Source: Planotetraspora silvatica (GTDB lineage Bacteria; Actinomycetota; Actinomycetes; Streptosporangiales; Streptosporangiaceae). Taken from it: DNA of 64,000 nt. The notes beneath the pieces were generated by a model. It did not search any database. It had not been told where the DNA came from and saw only the letters and a program-made list of their open reading frames with translations. The position numbers and the translations under genes were made by a program. Shown in pieces: positions 61,940 through 64,000 of this stretch (positions are counted from its first letter, which is position 1; each line of letters starts with the position of its first letter). The stretch is from NCBI RefSeq assembly GCF_016863315.1, contig NZ_BOOQ01000027.1:62001-126000 (forward strand), read 5' to 3'.

Positions 61940-62782
61940 TCACTGGCCGAGCTTTGTTGCCAGCTCCCTGAAGTCGGCCGCGATCTCGCCGAGGAGATCC
62001 CGCAGCTCGTCGCCGTACACGGCCGCGGCAGCGAACGCGTGGAGAGTCTCCATGTGCATGGTGATGTCGCCAGGGTCGAGGTGAGTCACATCGCCCGTGA
62101 GCGCCTCTACGACACTGGTCGACTCGTCGTAGATCGTGAATCCATGCAACGGGAAGCCTGGCGCGGGGACCGTCCAGGGCACAACACCCACTCGGACATG
62201 GGGCAGTGTCGACACCTGGGCTAACCTGTCGAGTTGGGCCAGCATCAACGATGGAGATCCCGGCCAGGTCCGTACCGCACCCTCAGTCAGCACGAACGCG
62301 AACTCACGGTCGGCATCGAACAGGACAGCCTGGGCGCTCACCCGCGAGGCCGCCGCATTCGCTGCGTCATCCTCGTCAACATCACGGCCGACCGCCAGGG
62401 CAAGCCGCGCGTACTCAGCAGTCTGGAGCAGGGCCGGAATCATCGCCGATTGGAAGGACACCACGCGTTGGGCCGAGCGAACCCGTGCAGCATCAGCCGC
62501 CTCGCGCCCGGCTAGCCCGCTCTTCAGGCGTGCCACCTCGTCTCGAAGCCGCAGGAGCAGGTCATCCAGCCGTCCGCGATTCCGATCATCGAGCTCAAGG
62601 GCAACTGAAAGCCGGTCGACAGTCTCCGGCGTCGGAAGAAGCTGCCCCGTCTCTATCCGCGAGATCGTAGGCTGAGCCACTCCTGCACGCTGTGCCAACT
62701 CCTTGCCGGTCAGCTCCGCGCCCTTGCGTAACTGACGAAACAGCTCACCCAGCGCACGCAGCCGATCCCGCCGATCCTCCAT
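61940..62782 (-). CDS. XRE-type HTH regulator with DUF5753 domain
   Basis: 280 residues. HTH (GELFRQLRKGAELTGKELAQRAGVAQPTISRIETGQ, about 12-47), then a DUF5753-type sensing domain (VVSFQSAMIPALLQTAEYARLALAVG, VRVGVVPWTVPAPGFPLHGFTIYD). Typical of actinobacterial pairs with anti-sigma-like ATPases, as here. Weak ribosome site before the ATG. A gap of 93 bp separates it from the ATPase gene. Could be the operator-binding protein of the element; not shown. Confidence 0.85.
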   Translation of the reverse strand: MEDRRDRLRALGELFRQLRKGAELTGKELAQRAGVAQPTISRIETGQLLPTPETVDRLSVALELDDRNRGRLDDLLLRLRDEVARLKSGLAGREAADAARVRSAQRVVSFQSAMIPALLQTAEYARLALAVGRDVDEDDAANAAASRVSAQAVLFDADREFAFVLTEGAVRTWPGSPSLMLAQLDRLAQVSTLPHVRVGVVPWTVPAPGFPLHGFTIYDESTSVVEALTGDVTHLDPGDITMHMETLHAFAAAAVYGDELRDLLGEIAADFRELATKLGQ

Positions 62783-63022
62783 CCGAGCGTTTTACCACGG
62801 GGAACAATCATCGGAGCGACGATCGCAGGACGTAATGGCCGGCAGGCTCGCCGCGGCGTGGACGACGTCGAGTTCACTCGTGGCCGGACGGCAACTCTCG
62901 CCACGCCCTCCGCCAAGGGATTCTCCAGGCCGGGCGGGTGGGCTAATTACTGAACAGGTAGTTTGACTCGCCGCCACGAAATTCTCTCCTGAGCCGCCAT
63001 AATCTAATCGAACCTCCCAGCA

Positions 63023-64000
63023 TTAAAACTCTTTAGGCCTCCACCCCTCTAGATACTTGTCTACAAGCTGGATGAGTGAGGTTTCGTCACCCATTGCGGT
63101 TACAGCAGCGTTCCGACAGCGGCGAATGTTTTCCTCGCCGCCGACAACCTCTTTCAGGATCCCCCATGCGATACGATCGCTAATATCTACAGCCCTGGAC
63201 CCCATGGTCTGCCTACGCGCTTGACTCACGGAAGTGGTCAGCAGTCTTGAAGCGAATTCCGGCTCATCAAGAAATGTCTCCGGAATAATCCAGATGCGAG
63301 GATCGTCATTAGCTCCGGCCCACCACATGAGCCGGAGGAGATCCCATTCATGCGCTAGATCGGTCGCGGCAGAAGATCGAACCTCTTCTCTGATCTCCTC
63401 TTCTAGCGATCTCCATTCGGCTTCCTCTACCAGCTTATGTCCTGCGTTCTCCTCATGACCGACCAACTTCAGCAGTATGAGCTTTGATGAATATTGATGC
63501 ACCCTCGGAAGTATGCTGCGAACTAATGCTAGAACCTGATCGGGTCCGCCCGTAGGCAGCAGGAGTCGGTAAACCACGCGGGAGACTACTAGATCCGGAC
63601 CAATATCGAAAAAACTTCTAGCCTGACGCCGAAGGCGTGGCAATTGGTTCAGGAGGACAACTATTGCCGCCGTGGGATCAACGCCAGAGAACTCTTCTTG
63701 ATGGGACTCCAGTGCGGCAACGATCGACTCAACTTGCGACGGCTCTAAATCACTAAGCGCCTGCGACAGGAAATCTTCGTCCTCGATATGCGCAAATAAT
63801 AACTCCGCCGCCACCGCACTTCTCATGCCTGAGGGCATGGACATCTGTAGATAAAACGAAAGCACATCAGAGTGGGCAACGCGACGTTCGCGAAGCCAGG
63901 TCGCTGCCGACTCCGTGCCATAGCTCTCGTTTATGCCGAGTCGGAGCTTTGAAGCTGGAAAGAGCCTTGTACAAATCGCGCGCAAAATTCCTTGATTCTG
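63023..64000 (-). CDS. Probable KAP-family P-loop NTPase, C-terminal part (cut by right edge)
   Basis: 326 codons, frame open to the right edge. The first residues LRAICTRLFPASKLRLGINES, YGTESAATWLRERRVAHSDVLSFYLQMSMP match the segment after the ATPase core in KAP (Kidins220/PifA) NTPases (LFP ... W...RRV.H...F..Y); later parts are helical with FFDIGPDLVVSRVVYRLLLP. The Walker motifs lie outside, so the call rests on this pattern. DNA is clearly lower in GC (about 50%). PifA excludes phage T7, so a defence role is possible. Confidence 0.55.
   Translation of the reverse strand, partial: QNQGILRAICTRLFPASKLRLGINESYGTESAATWLRERRVAHSDVLSFYLQMSMPSGMRSAVAAELLFAHIEDEDFLSQALSDLEPSQVESIVAALESHQEEFSGVDPTAAIVVLLNQLPRLRRQARSFFDIGPDLVVSRVVYRLLLPTGGPDQVLALVRSILPRVHQYSSKLILLKLVGHEENAGHKLVEEAEWRSLEEEIREEVRSSAATDLAHEWDLLRLMWWAGANDDPRIWIIPETFLDEPEFASRLLTTSVSQARRQTMGSRAVDISDRIAWGILKEVVGGEENIRRCRNAAVTAMGDETSLIQLVDKYLEGWRPKEF

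Larger units (their letters stand above)
50637..64000. mobile_element. Actinomycete integrative and conjugative element (AICE), right end outside window
   Basis: Starts at the 3' end of tRNA-Val and contains in order a tyrosine integrase, RepSA-type initiator, FtsK/TraB-like translocase and Pra, the pSAM2 backbone, all on the minus strand. Cargo from 56338 onward is mixed in GC and coding density. No second copy of the tRNA 3' end was seen, so the right attachment site probably lies past 64000 or was lost. Confidence 0.8.

Noticed and set aside
62783-63022. Possible gene between the XRE regulator and the KAP-like gene
   Set aside because: 240 bp with only short frames lacking ribosome sites and domains.
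50637-64000. Right-hand attachment site of the element
   Set aside because: I looked for a second copy of the tRNA-Val 3' end (TTCGAACCCAGTACCGCCC) and did not see one; cannot be placed.

Overview
The window is high-GC (about 70%) actinobacterial DNA from a filamentous actinomycete. A fasR-fabD-fabH-acpP-fabF-accD order, a homodimeric-type aceE, actinobacterial DUF3145/DUF3052/DUF1918/DUF5998 families, WYL regulators, frequent GTG starts and leaderless promoters, and a pSAM2-type integrative element all point that way. Streptosporangiales-like is my guess; the genus cannot be fixed from sequence alone.

Layout. 1-4610: the start of a Ser/Thr kinase gene (cut by the left edge), a small membrane protein, an SPFH/band-7 protein, a beta-carbonic anhydrase, a degenerate membrane-anchored Hsp70-like protein and a VOC protein. 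4657-7224: parC (topoisomerase IV subunit A). 7486-16607: an unusual locus with an Hsp70 ATPase whose substrate-binding domain is replaced by a propeller-like region, two dynamin-like GTPases in an overlapping operon led by a small acidic EF-hand-like protein, an ECF-type sigma factor, a membrane-anchored GrpE-like protein and an Asp-rich tandem-repeat protein. With the mini-Hsp70 at 2890 it looks like a chaperone/dynamin membrane-maintenance system related in part to mycobacterial IniBAC; it is the best candidate here for a little-described system. 16729-26132: GNAT acetyltransferase, RecQ helicase with a phosphoribosyltransferase-like tail, PfkB kinase, Pat-type acetyltransferase/acyl-CoA synthetase fusion, a DUF5998 protein, a nucleotide pyrophosphatase/phosphodiesterase and a rhodanese. 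26187-30812: a coupled minus-strand cassette of subtilase, sigma factor, beta-sandwich protein and TPR-CHAT protease, a probable stress or conflict module.

31017-37809: DUF3145 gene and the fatty-acid synthesis operon with its regulator FasR. 37994-40420: DUF350, ATP-grasp (YgiC/YjfC-like) and DUF1190-like genes. 40566-43683: PolX-type PHP protein, two WYL regulators, an orphan carbohydrate-binding domain and a VOC gene remnant. 43993-50549: aceE and a conserved string of small genes, peroxiredoxin and ROK kinase.

50565-50636 is tRNA-Val(TAC). Immediately 3' of it begins an actinomycete integrative and conjugative element (AICE): integrase, RepSA-type initiator, small zinc protein, FtsK/TraB-like translocase, two small paralogues and Pra. 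It carries cargo: unknown genes, SUFU- and SUKH-type (immunity-like) genes, a PP2C phosphatase with a duplicated 3' end, HTH regulators, an anti-sigma-like ATPase and, at the right edge, the C-terminal part of a probable KAP-family P-loop NTPase in low-GC DNA. A repeated GTCTAGGGGG motif lies in front of four element transcription units. The right end of the element was not found, so it probably continues past 64000.
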